Below, piece after piece: positions 1-5,901 of a stretch of 64,000 nt of DNA. Each line of letters starts with the position of its first letter. The stretch's first letter is position 1. This DNA comes from a virus. The notes below the pieces were generated by a model. It was given only the letters and a program-made list of their open reading frames with translations. It was not told the origin of the DNA and searched no databases. The position numbers were made by a program, and so were the translations under genes. The DNA is taken from positions 1 through 64,000 of the IMG/VR virus record IMGVR_UViG_3300049793_000123, one strand, 5' to 3'.

Positions 1-126
1 GCATTGCCACAGACCCGCGCATCGCCACAGACCCGCGCATCGCCACAGACCCGCGCATCGCCACAGACCCGCGCATTGCCATAGACCCGCGCATTGCCAT
101 AGACCCGCGCATTGCCATAGACCTGC
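1..126. repeat. 18-bp tandem repeat, seven units, inside a coding region
   Basis: Seven consecutive 18-bp units run from the left edge. Units differ only at a few positions (ATTGCC/ATCGCC, CACAG/CATAG, and the last unit ends CTGC). Read on the minus strand the unit encodes VYGNAR or VCGDAR, so its length is an exact multiple of three and expansion keeps the frame. The array probably continues beyond the window. Confidence 0.95.
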
Positions 127-275
127 CCCCAAATGATGGCGTTCGGCCCGATGCGGCTGGTTTCGTCAACTTTTGCGCCTTTGTGGACCCAGCCTCCGCC
201 ATTGGTGTGTTGATGCCAGTCCGCGTGTCCCGATTCCGTAATGCCGATTTTCTCGGCCAGTTGTTCGATGGTCAT
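1..275 (-). CDS. Hexapeptide-repeat (left-handed beta-helix-like) protein, 3' end outside window
   Basis: This gene reads leftward from the ATG at 275 and is still open at position 1. The N-terminus (MTIEQLAEKIGI) is followed by about 45 residues of normal sequence and then by repeated six-residue units V-Y/C-G-N/D-A-R. These fit the hexapeptide pattern of left-handed parallel beta-helices (aliphatic residue, three spacers, small residue, one spacer). Each unit is one 18-bp DNA repeat. In phages such repeats are seen in uncharacterised proteins as well as in acyltransferases; no catalytic part is visible here. The gene follows the 301-519 gene after a 25-nt gap. Confidence 0.75.
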   Translation of the reverse strand, partial: MTIEQLAEKIGITESGHADWHQHTNGGGWVHKGAKVDETSRIGPNAIIWGQVYGNARVYGNARVYGNARVCGDARVCGDARVCGDARVCGN

Positions 276-300
276 ATTTTGATGGATTGGTTTAACCGCT

Positions 301-519
301 TCAAATTTTGGCAGACTTTGGCCGGTCTACCAGCGGAAGTGCGTGTTCACAGCACCAGATGCGTTTCGAGCGGGACCACACCAGCCATGTCATCGGGTTG
401 GCGCGGAACCAGAAACAGGGCTTCCCGCCGGGCGTCACGCTGGGACACTGGACGAAGCCAATACTCAGCAACTTCTTTGGGTTGCTTTGCGCGCACTCGC
501 AAAGCTCTTGATCTGTCAT
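301..519 (-). CDS. Small protein, paralogue of the 3519-3752 gene
   Basis: A 72-residue protein starting MTDQELCEC. The start is fixed by a 4-nt ATGA overlap with the upstream gene (stop at 516-518). It aligns with the product of 3519-3752: both begin M-x-x-QEL, then share a GFxx...GGKPxFxF segment and the motif WLVWSR near residues 50-55. The motif looks like a small beta-rich domain. The function is unknown. The two copies also share DNA (the minus-strand form of gggaccacaccagcca), so the duplication is fairly recent. Confidence 0.7.
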   Translation of the reverse strand: MTDQELCECAQSNPKKLLSIGFVQCPSVTPGGKPCFWFRANPMTWLVWSRSKRIWCCEHALPLVDRPKSAKI

Positions 520-770
520 GGCAGGTTCCATTTGAGGAGTATGTTTTGCAGCCGCAATTCGGCGGCTTGATTGGACCGTTTTACGTGCAGTTTCCATAAT
601 GTTTCGCGCGCCCTCTCCATCGCCTCATCGGTGCGCTTGATGGCGTCCGTCAGACTGATTATTTGGGCCATCCGTCTGGTTTGATCTTTTTTCATTTGGC
701 TTTCTTGCCGCGCCCGATCTTGACCGCGCCGCACCCGGCACGGAGTAATACCAGCCGTCCAGTGACTCAC
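516..770 (-). CDS. Small hypothetical protein, GTG start
   Basis: An 84-residue protein. GTG at 768-770 overlaps the upstream TGA (767-769), the GTGA arrangement common in this genome. An internal ATG at 693-695 would give a 59-residue form (MKKDQTRRMAQII...). The C-terminal half is a charged amphipathic helix (LTDAIKRTDEAMERARETLWKLHVK), probably a coiled coil. No family recognised. Confidence 0.55.
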   Translation of the reverse strand: MSHWTAGITPCRVRRGQDRARQESQMKKDQTRRMAQIISLTDAIKRTDEAMERARETLWKLHVKRSNQAAELRLQNILLKWNLP

Positions 771-934
771 GGAGTTTGATGTTTCGTTTCATTTCCCTCC
801 GCGTCAGCCTCGCTCACACCTTTTTCGGTGGTCGCCACGATGCAGTCCCATGACCAGCCAGCGTCGGTGGCATATTGGGCGGCGGTCCAAGTGCCAGTGG
901 AGTCAGTCCTTAGGGTTTTTTGGTTCGCGTTCAT
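767..934 (-). CDS. Small hypothetical protein downstream of the 76-bp repeat
   Basis: A 55-residue protein starting MNANQKTL, followed by a short Trp-rich region (TWTAAQYATDAGWSWDC). The ATG lies inside the left end of the 76-bp duplicated element, exactly as for the gene at 2912-3304, so the two genes share the same leader. The function is unknown. Confidence 0.55.
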   Translation of the reverse strand: MNANQKTLRTDSTGTWTAAQYATDAGWSWDCIVATTEKGVSEADAEGNETKHQTP

Positions 935-1005
935 TTTGTCTGAGTTTTTGATCTCTCGCCAGTTCCGCTGGCGCACGGGTTTAACCGTTCCCTTGCGCCC
1001 CCGGA
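930..1005 (-). repeat. 76-bp exact duplicated leader element, copy 1
   Basis: Identical over 76 bp to 3300-3375. On the minus strand it holds the hairpin CGCCAG-CGGAA-CTGGCG followed by an A-rich stretch and the start codon of the downstream gene (ATG at 934). In this copy the element is intergenic (the upstream gene stops at 1030). It could be a shared promoter/leader, an RNA processing site, or a trace of segment duplication. Confidence 0.9.
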
Positions 1006-1029
1006 CCCGTCTGGGGCGGGAGGTGGAGG

Positions 1030-1506
1030 TTAAGCGGCCACGCAGGCAGCCAAGGCCGGGGAATCGTCAGGCACGGCGACTAGGGCGACGTAGTCCAGCT
1101 TGGCGCACGCCTTGATCTCGTGGTTATTCGTGAAGCATTTCACGATTGCGGCCTCGTAATTGGCCACCAGCGAAGCGCACACGCTATACTCCTCACGCCA
1201 CCGGATCACGTCCGCGATGCCCGGCGGCGTGACTTCGCGCAGGATCATTTTGGCAAGATTACACACCAGCACATACCGCCCGGCGTCCGCGACTGACACC
1301 GTGTAAGCCCGCGAGAACATCCCGCGATGGCCTTTCTCGGCCGCAATGCTCATTTTGAGCAACTTGGTGCCGTAAGGCGTCATGGTTTGATTGTCCAGTG
1401 TGTGTTGCAGGCGCGACCACACGGAATTGGACAGCTTGATACTCTCGCGGCGTTGTTTGGTGGTCAGAGTTTGCATATCGTTTTGGGGTTGGATTTCAAA
1501 TCTCAT
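1030..1506 (-). CDS. Hypothetical protein, 158 aa
   Basis: Starts at 1506, where the ATG overlaps the upstream stop in an ATGA (stop 1503-1505). The product (MRFEIQPQNDMQTLTTKQRRESIKL...) looks helical in the middle and has an Ala/Val-rich end (SPALAACVAA). No catalytic motif or known fold was recognised. It precedes the 76-bp element, so it may end a transcription unit. Confidence 0.65.
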   Translation of the reverse strand: MRFEIQPQNDMQTLTTKQRRESIKLSNSVWSRLQHTLDNQTMTPYGTKLLKMSIAAEKGHRGMFSRAYTVSVADAGRYVLVCNLAKMILREVTPPGIADVIRWREEYSVCASLVANYEAAIVKCFTNNHEIKACAKLDYVALVAVPDDSPALAACVAA

Positions 1507-1739
1507 CCTTTGGCCAGTGTGGCCACTTCGCGCTTAATCCGGTTGTGCCGCACTTGCCGCCACTTCCGGCCCTGCCTGCCGTTGTCGGCGGCCCACGCGC
1601 TCACGTTGGCCCTGGCTGTCTCATGCAGGCGATCCGCGTTGACTTGCGCCTCTGTGGCAGCCCATGCCGCCGGGCTGTTGATTTCACGATTGAGCGCGAC
1701 GGTGCGTTGGATGTCTCCAAATGGGGTGGTGTCTTTCAT
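1503..1739 (-). CDS. Small basic helical protein
   Basis: A 78-residue protein rich in Ala, Arg and Gln with long predicted helices (AAWAATEAQVNADRLHETARANVSAW) and a basic C-terminus (GRQGRKWRQVRHNRIKREVATLAKG). The stop overlaps the next ATG by 4 nt. It may bind nucleic acid through the basic tail, but this is only inferred from composition. Confidence 0.55.
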   Translation of the reverse strand: MKDTTPFGDIQRTVALNREINSPAAWAATEAQVNADRLHETARANVSAWAADNGRQGRKWRQVRHNRIKREVATLAKG

Positions 1740-1752
1740 GGTGGGTTGGATT

Positions 1753-2019
1753 TCAATTGGGGTTGGGTGTGGCTACCGGTTTCGGGAGAAAATACGCGGT
1801 CTCGTGCAACCCTGTGCCGAGTGGCAAAAAGATGACTGATTTGCCAACCAACACTTGATCAGAGCTCACCCAGTCGGTGGCAAAAGGCCAGTTAGTTTTC
1901 GTGAATCGCAAATCCAGACCACTCAACGGGTTTACCGCCGCGTAAAATTGACCATTCGAGGCTTCAACCCATCCGGAATCATGTCTCCGTAAGCGGTCCA
2001 GCAAGTCTAAGTTGTTCAT
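1753..2019 (-). CDS. Hypothetical protein, 88 aa
   Basis: MNNLDLLDRLRRHDSGWVEAS... An ORF with protein-like composition, a Trp/Phe-rich centre and a Pro-rich end. It lies 13 nt upstream of the 1503-1739 gene in the same minus-strand run. No family recognised. Confidence 0.6.
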   Translation of the reverse strand: MNNLDLLDRLRRHDSGWVEASNGQFYAAVNPLSGLDLRFTKTNWPFATDWVSSDQVLVGKSVIFLPLGTGLHETAYFLPKPVATPNPN

Positions 2020-2059
2020 ACTCTTGGTTTGGTGTGGCTAGTGTTTTGACTGAACGCGA

Positions 2060-2272
2060 TTAAACGGTTTCCTTGCACATTTTCACCTTGGCCCACAATT
2101 GCCGCGCCAAGGGCTTGATTTCCACCAACGACGTCCTGGCCTGGCGTCTGGTGAATCTCACCGCTTGCTCCCTTCCGCGCATCAGGAACCGCCTTCCAGT
2201 TGTGGTGTCGCAAAGATGCATCACGTCGCCGTTTTCCATGCGGGCGGTGATTACGTAGCGGGCGGGTTTCAT
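2060..2272 (-). CDS. Small basic protein, 70 aa
   Basis: The start MKPARYVITARMENGD (ATG 2270-2272) is preferred over the longer open frame, which would overlap the 2298-2597 gene. The product has a beta-rich N-terminus (YVITARMENGDVMHLCD) and a basic C-terminal half. It resembles small phage proteins of unknown role; no motif identified. Confidence 0.6.
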   Translation of the reverse strand: MKPARYVITARMENGDVMHLCDTTTGRRFLMRGREQAVRFTRRQARTSLVEIKPLARQLWAKVKMCKETV

Positions 2273-2297
2273 GTTCAAAGGGTGTTGAGTGTGGCCA

Positions 2298-2597
2298 CTA
2301 AAGCCCGACGCTTTGAAGCAACGCGACGACTTCGGCTTGGGTGCGGCCGGGGGTGTCGTTCCAAGTGCTAATCCAATCATGTGGCGGGATGGCGTTCCGC
2401 ACCTCGGCGCGCGCGATGTCGTATTTGTCATCGTCGCCGGGGAAACATCGGGCCAAGGCACCAAGCAGGCACCATTGGCAAGCGTGCGGACTGTTTCCAT
2501 CCACCGTGTTATGGTGGCGATCCAAGGCTTCCGCCTTTTGGCACCAAGCGCCCGGCTTCGACAGTAGCGCGCTAGGTTTGAGAGGTTGGGTTTTCAT
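2298..2597 (-). CDS. DUF6197-like phage protein
   Basis: A 99-residue protein. It carries the pattern I associate with DUF6197: a Trp-Cys N-terminal helix, then the core CQWCLLGAL, then WNDTPGRTQAEVVALLQSV at the C-terminus. This family is found mostly in phages and actinobacteria and has no established function. The start at 2597 (MKTQPLKPS) lies within the end of the upstream gene (26-nt overlap). Confidence 0.65.
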   Translation of the reverse strand: MKTQPLKPSALLSKPGAWCQKAEALDRHHNTVDGNSPHACQWCLLGALARCFPGDDDKYDIARAEVRNAIPPHDWISTWNDTPGRTQAEVVALLQSVGL

Positions 2598-2823
2598 GGG
2601 TTTTGGGGGTTTGCGATTGGTTGGGAGGACAGCTTGGCAATGAGGGCGCTTGCGTGGCAGATAACGCACTTATGCTTTTTCCGGCCGCACCCAAAACCAC
2701 TGGCAAATCACGGCGCGTGATGCTGATGATTGTGTCATCCGTTGGCGGATGCTCTGATCTGCCCGCCGATCCGCAGATGGTTGCTGTGGATATAATAGCC
2801 TCCGCAATTTCAATGGGTTTCAT
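2572..2823 (-). CDS. Small hypothetical protein
   Basis: An 83-residue protein starting MKPIEIAEAIISTATICG; a TTG two codons upstream is possible. The N-terminus is hydrophobic/helical and the C-terminus is Pro/Ser-rich and probably disordered. It overlaps the next gene by 26 nt. The function is unknown. Confidence 0.5.
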   Translation of the reverse strand: MKPIEIAEAIISTATICGSAGRSEHPPTDDTIISITRRDLPVVLGAAGKSISALSATQAPSLPSCPPNQSQTPKTHENPTSQT

Positions 2824-2911
2824 TTTCAAAAAAGTTCTGGCCGCGACATCCGATTGCCGCCCGAGGTGCGACTCGCGCCACTGATATGGCTCAGCGCGGT
2901 GGAAAAATTAG

Positions 2912-3304
2912 TCAGTCAATGCCAAGAACGCGACGCTCGAATGCGTCTGATGCGGAAGCGTCGGCATGACTCAATCCGTTTTGCACGTCCGCGTCATGGT
3001 TTTCGCGGATGATTTGTTCTTGTTTCGTCCGCCAATTTTTACTCTTGTTCCAAGAAAATGTAGCCGGGTCAATGGGCTTGGTTTGGCGTCTCACCTCCTC
3101 GTCGTCTGGCATGGCGGTGACGAGCACTTTCTCGAACGCCCTGTAAGCGGCAAAGTCGGCGAACACGACGCGCAGCCAGCCCGTCTCGCACTTGAATACG
3201 CAGCCCCAAAATCCAGACTCATGCGCCATTCCAATTCCAGCACTAACGAAACCGGGTTGGGTTTTGGCAATTGAGGTTATTTGCTCGGCGCGATCTGTTT
3301 TCAT
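2912..3304 (-). CDS. Hypothetical protein, 130 aa
   Basis: Starts at 3304 (MKTDRAEQITSIAK), inside the second copy of the 76-bp repeat and in ATGA overlap with the zinc-ribbon gene (stop 3301-3303). Residues 20-65 (GFWGCVFKCETGWLRVVFADFAAYRAFEKV) look like a compact alpha/beta domain; the C-terminal half is charged and helical. No family recognised. Confidence 0.65.
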   Translation of the reverse strand: MKTDRAEQITSIAKTQPGFVSAGIGMAHESGFWGCVFKCETGWLRVVFADFAAYRAFEKVLVTAMPDDEEVRRQTKPIDPATFSWNKSKNWRTKQEQIIRENHDADVQNGLSHADASASDAFERRVLGID

Positions 3305-3375
3305 TTTGTCTGAGTTTTTGATCTCTCGCCAGTTCCGCTGGCGCACGGGTTTAACCGTTCCCTTGCGCCCCCGGA
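3300..3375 (-). repeat. 76-bp exact duplicated leader element, copy 2
   Basis: Identical to 930-1005, including the CGCCAG/CTGGCG hairpin and the downstream ATG (3302-3304). Unlike copy 1, here it forms the 3' end of the open frame of the zinc-ribbon gene 3301-3522, whose stop codon lies in the repeat. Confidence 0.9.
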
Positions 3376-3522
3376 AAGGAGCGCGGCGCTTGCCTGCAAG
3401 CTCACCTCTGGCGTTGGTTGCTCCGGGCCGTTGGTCCGGCACGGGTAACAGACTGTGCGCTCGTGCGGCGTTTCCGTGATTGTGTCACGCCCGCATTGGG
3501 CACATGGCTTGAGTGTTCTCAT
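3301..3522 (-). CDS. Small zinc-ribbon protein
   Basis: A 73-residue protein starting MRTLKPCAQCGRD. Two CxxC pairs (CAQC at residues 7-10, CYPC near 25-28) make a zinc ribbon typical of small phage proteins. The start is set by an ATGA overlap with the upstream gene (stop 3519-3521). The last 25 codons come from the 76-bp repeat, so the natural C-terminus may have been replaced when the element inserted. Confidence 0.6.
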   Translation of the reverse strand: MRTLKPCAQCGRDTITETPHERTVCYPCRTNGPEQPTPEVSLQASAALLSGGARERLNPCASGTGERSKTQTK

Positions 3523-3752
3523 GACAATTTCGTGTAGCTTTTCCAATCGCCCATCTTGCCATCCGGCGTTTGCTCATAGGCGAACCAAGCTTTCTTTTCA
3601 CGGGACCACACCAGCCATTTGCGCTCGCGTGGATTGTAAAAGAAGTGAGGCTTCCCGCCGGTGGTAAAGCTCGCGGCCTTTCGGAAGCCATACGCCGCCA
3701 ATGCCTTGGTGTTTCCCTTTTGCGCGAACGCGATTAATTCTTGGGGATTCAT
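3519..3752 (-). CDS. Small protein, paralogue of the 301-519 gene
   Basis: A 77-residue protein starting MNPQELIAFAQKG. The start is chosen because it aligns with the start of its paralogue (MTDQEL). Shared features are GGKPHFFYNPRERKWLVWSREKKAW and a GF before it; an extra C-terminal tail is present. An earlier ATG at 3773 would overlap the upstream gene. The function is unknown. Confidence 0.65.
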   Translation of the reverse strand: MNPQELIAFAQKGNTKALAAYGFRKAASFTTGGKPHFFYNPRERKWLVWSREKKAWFAYEQTPDGKMGDWKSYTKLS

Positions 3753-3763
3753 TTTTTGACTCG

Positions 3764-4048
3764 TTAAAGCCATGGGCCGATCGCGCTGTAATGGTAACGA
3801 GCGAAGCGCACCCATTTGCCCGCCACGCGCGTTTCAAGATAGCAACCGGCCTTGGACCGAAGTTGCGTCAAGTCTCCGCCAACGGCATTGCAGAGCGCTT
3901 CGATTGACTCAATCGCTTTCACTTGATCTTGCTGATAATAGTGAACCGGCAAGCTGCCAGCCTTGGGCGCAATGCCGAGCCGGGTTAGCCACGAAAAAGC
4001 CGCGCGGAGCTTGTTGTCATCGGTCCAAATTTCAGGGGACAGATTCAT
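3764..4048 (-). CDS. Hypothetical protein, 94 aa; first gene of the left minus-strand run
   Basis: MNLSPEIWTDDNKLRAAFSWLTRLG... has an N-terminal helical part and a C-terminal basic segment (VAGKWVRFARYHYSAIG). It is the most upstream gene of the compact minus-strand run, so the region just right of 4048 should carry its promoter. No family recognised. Confidence 0.6.
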   Translation of the reverse strand: MNLSPEIWTDDNKLRAAFSWLTRLGIAPKAGSLPVHYYQQDQVKAIESIEALCNAVGGDLTQLRSKAGCYLETRVAGKWVRFARYHYSAIGPWL

Positions 4049-4167
4049 GGGAGTTACTTGGTTGAATTTGTTTCGCGAGGTGTTTGATTGTCTTCACACC
4101 CTTGTCCCCGCGTGGCTACCCGGTTCAATGGAGCGTTTACTAGGTGTCAGGACAGCGGAGGGGGAAT

Positions 4168-4181
4168 TAGGACGCGTCCTA
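4168..4181. promoter_or_regulatory. 14-bp perfect palindrome (operator candidate)
   Basis: TAGGACGCGTCCTA is self-complementary. It lies about 120 bp upstream of the first gene of the left minus-strand run, in a stretch with no protein-coding signal. This is where an operator or repressor site would be expected, but no repeat of the same sequence was seen nearby. Confidence 0.35.
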
Positions 4182-4228
4182 GGGCATTGTGGGAATGCTG
4201 AGTGATTCGCCTGGGTTACTTTGGATTG

Positions 4229-4252
4229 AACTGTCAAGCATTCCTTGACGGT
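4229..4252. promoter_or_regulatory. Inverted repeat, 10-bp arms (operator candidate)
   Basis: Arms AACTGTCAAG and CTTGACGGTT (one mismatch) flank a 5-nt spacer, the size of a dimeric repressor site. It lies in the same 713-bp non-coding stretch (4049-4761) as the 4168 palindrome. The rest of that stretch shows no convincing gene; it has AT-rich patches near 4450-4500. Confidence 0.35.
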
Positions 4253-4570
4253 TGGAGATAGATGACCGTCTTGTAGCTGCCTAGCCTTGGACATTTGATG
4301 TCTAATGGTATGGCGACAGGATGACTCGTGTGGAATCTGCGTAAACCGTTGGTATTACGTTGTCGCGTCCCATTATCGGACACGGGTAGAGGTGTTAGGT
4401 ATAACTGCGAGCTTGCTTCGAGTGATAAAGTCTCTCCTAAAAATGTTAGGCGTGCATATATACTACCCACCTAGTAGATATTCTTTGTTTTTCTCTTGAG
4501 ACGAGAAACGACTGCGTTGCCTCCCAAGTCGTTGCAAATAAAGGTGTTGCAAGAGGCCGATTTTTGGCAT

Positions 4571-4620
4571 CATTCAAGCTGTGGTTTGAATGACCCCCGG
4601 GGGTATCGCGGGGTCGGCCC
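4571..4620. other. Stacked hairpins in non-coding DNA
   Basis: Three adjacent self-complementary elements: CATTCAA/TTGAATG (4571-4577, 4586-4592), the perfect palindrome ACCCCCGGGGGT (4593-4604), and GGGG/CCCC around 4609-4620. They lie downstream of the minus-strand gene 4762-4926. They may act as its terminator, or as a structured site such as an origin; neither is proven. Confidence 0.35.
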
Positions 4621-4761
4621 CCTATGCGCCTGCGGTTTCGTATCCCCCCTTGCGCTACTTTTGGCCAAATCCCCTAAAACTTTCCTTGATCTCCACCTAT
4701 CGCTGAATCTCGTGGATATTGCCTATTGGCCTCAGCTTGCCCGTGGAGAGGTTTTCACGAC

Positions 4762-4926
4762 TCAATCCGCACATAGTGGCGGTTTTGCTTGCTGGTGCTC
4801 CATGAACTCAATGTTTTCGCGCAGGTAGGCCACGATCCCGGCCCTGGTTTTGGGGTCGAGCTTTCGATGATGCCGAATCTCGGTTCTGATTTTGGATGGA
4901 ATCGGATTGGAATAGGCTTGTTTCAT
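4762..4926 (-). CDS. Small basic protein, 54 aa
   Basis: MKQAYSNPIPSKIRTEIR... has protein-like composition, with a helix RAGIVAYLRENIEFMEHQQ. The start overlaps the stop of the upstream gene in an ATGA (4923-4926), which supports both genes although the longer open frame around them is a shadow. The function is unknown. Confidence 0.5.
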   Translation of the reverse strand: MKQAYSNPIPSKIRTEIRHHRKLDPKTRAGIVAYLRENIEFMEHQQAKPPLCAD

Positions 4927-5180
4927 TGGGTTTTTGATGGTTTTCGGTCGCGCGACCCCCCGTACTGTACCCTGATTCTTTTGCTCTGCCAAGGCACTAT
5001 CACCGCCCCCAGCCCGTGCCTGATCATCTTGCCCAACACTCTCTCGGTGACCCATCCCGCATACCACTCGAAGGGTGGCCTGCAAGGGATCGACTTGAAT
5101 CCCAGCACCCGGGGATCGTGCAGCCTGCGCTTGTATTTGGCGTACCGCAGGAGTTTGTGCCGGTGGGATTGTCTTTTCAT
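4923..5180 (-). CDS. Small basic protein, 85 aa
   Basis: Starts MKRQSHRHKLLRYAKYKRR at 5180. Very basic at both ends, with a central hydrophobic/aromatic part (FEWYAGWVTERVLGKMIRHGLGAVIVPW). The gene is coupled to 4762-4926 by a 4-nt overlap. It may bind nucleic acid, judging only by charge. Upstream (5181-5901) no protein gene is convincing. Confidence 0.5.
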   Translation of the reverse strand: MKRQSHRHKLLRYAKYKRRLHDPRVLGFKSIPCRPPFEWYAGWVTERVLGKMIRHGLGAVIVPWQSKRIRVQYGGSRDRKPSKTQ

Positions 5181-5496
5181 GGTTCTTGGCCCCGGATCGA
5201 CCGTCTTTCCCTGCCTGCTTTCTCCCGCACCCTTCGGGGGTGGGGAGCGCATCTTCGCAGATGCTTGGGAATCGGGGGCCGGAGACATGAGGAGTTGCCG
5301 AAAGCACCCGGAGGGAGGGGAACCGACACCGACCCCCTGCAAAGGTTTGCAAGAGGTGGGTAGTCGGTTGGAAACAAGTGGAGTTGGCCGTGAAGCCGTC
5401 GATCAGGTCCGCTTACCATATCTCGTCCTCGCCGCGCAGGTGCGGCATCAACCGTGGTCAGTTGTAAATTGATTGGCGAATTCCAAAAGGCGAGAC

Positions 5497-5616
5497 TCCC
5501 GGACCCCGGAGGGTCCACTGGCGGGTACGTGCATGAATTAGTTCCATGCTCACTGGGTGGCAGCACCATTAATCCCCTCTTAGCCGAATTGCCAAGGACT
5601 GCCTTGGGTGTTTTTT
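5497..5616 (+). ncRNA. Candidate structured RNA ending in a terminator
   Basis: Between the divergent genes at 5180 and 5902 the plus strand shows consecutive hairpins: GGACCC-CGGA-GGGTCC near 5502-5517 and GCATG/CATGC near 5532-5550. A terminator-like stem then follows at 5592-5616. No ORF with coding character overlaps. The order 'hairpins then terminator' is that of a small RNA or a regulatory leader; I do not recognise the family. Confidence 0.35.
5592..5616 (+). terminator. Rho-independent terminator
   Basis: Stem CCAAGG-ACTG-CCTTGG followed, after GTG, by six T residues (5611-5616). It would end a rightward transcript that starts upstream of it, before the RNA ligase gene. Confidence 0.6.
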
Positions 5617-5695
5617 AATCCTGGAGTCGTATTACCGGCTTTCGCCTGCCTTCGTCTATGCGTTGGCCTACCCGACCAGGTTCCGCGTGTGGTGA

Positions 5696-5830
5696 TGCGC
5701 TCGACACGTAGAAACTTATGTGCCGCTTATTTCTCACAACCAGAAGGCGAACGCAAGTAATTCTTGAAAAATGTTGACCGGAGGCAGGGATATGTCATTG
5801 TCGCGTTGCGTTCGACACCTTATGTGCCGC
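5696..5830 (+). repeat. Imperfect direct repeat upstream of the RNA ligase gene
   Basis: Copies at 5696-5726 and 5806-5830 share TGCGyTCGACAC and CTTATGTGCCGC; the first has a 7-nt insertion between the two blocks. The spacing suggests two related leader or promoter-proximal elements. The second copy supplies the 5' arm of the terminator-like hairpin at 5826. Confidence 0.5.
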
Positions 5831-5892
5831 CTGCTGATCGAAAACCCGACTCACCCTTGGGCATATCAATCGACAGGCGGCTTTCTTTTTTA
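5826..5892 (+). terminator. Terminator or attenuator just before the RNA ligase gene
   Basis: Arms GCCGCCTG (5826-5833) and CAGGCGGC (5874-5881) enclose a 40-nt loop and are followed by TTTCTTTTTT. The T-tract ends 9 nt before the ATG at 5902. As the gene is read in the same direction, this is best explained as an attenuator in its leader, or as a terminator of an upstream transcript with a promoter hidden in the loop. Confidence 0.5.
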
Positions 5893-5901
5893 CCATCATC
5901 C

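Noticed and set aside
1-126. CRISPR array
   Set aside because: The 18-bp units are directly tandem without spacers and code for a hexapeptide; not a CRISPR array.
4234-4828. Short ORFs on both strands in the 4.2-4.8 kb non-coding stretch
   Set aside because: Translations are low-complexity or stop-prone in context, lack coupling to neighbours and overlap palindromes; no coding support.
5177-5569. Minus-strand ORF ending in ATGA overlap with the gene at 5180
   Set aside because: The translation is Pro/Arg/Ser-rich without structure, and the same DNA shows hairpins and a terminator on the other strand. Only the overlap supports it, so it is not annotated.
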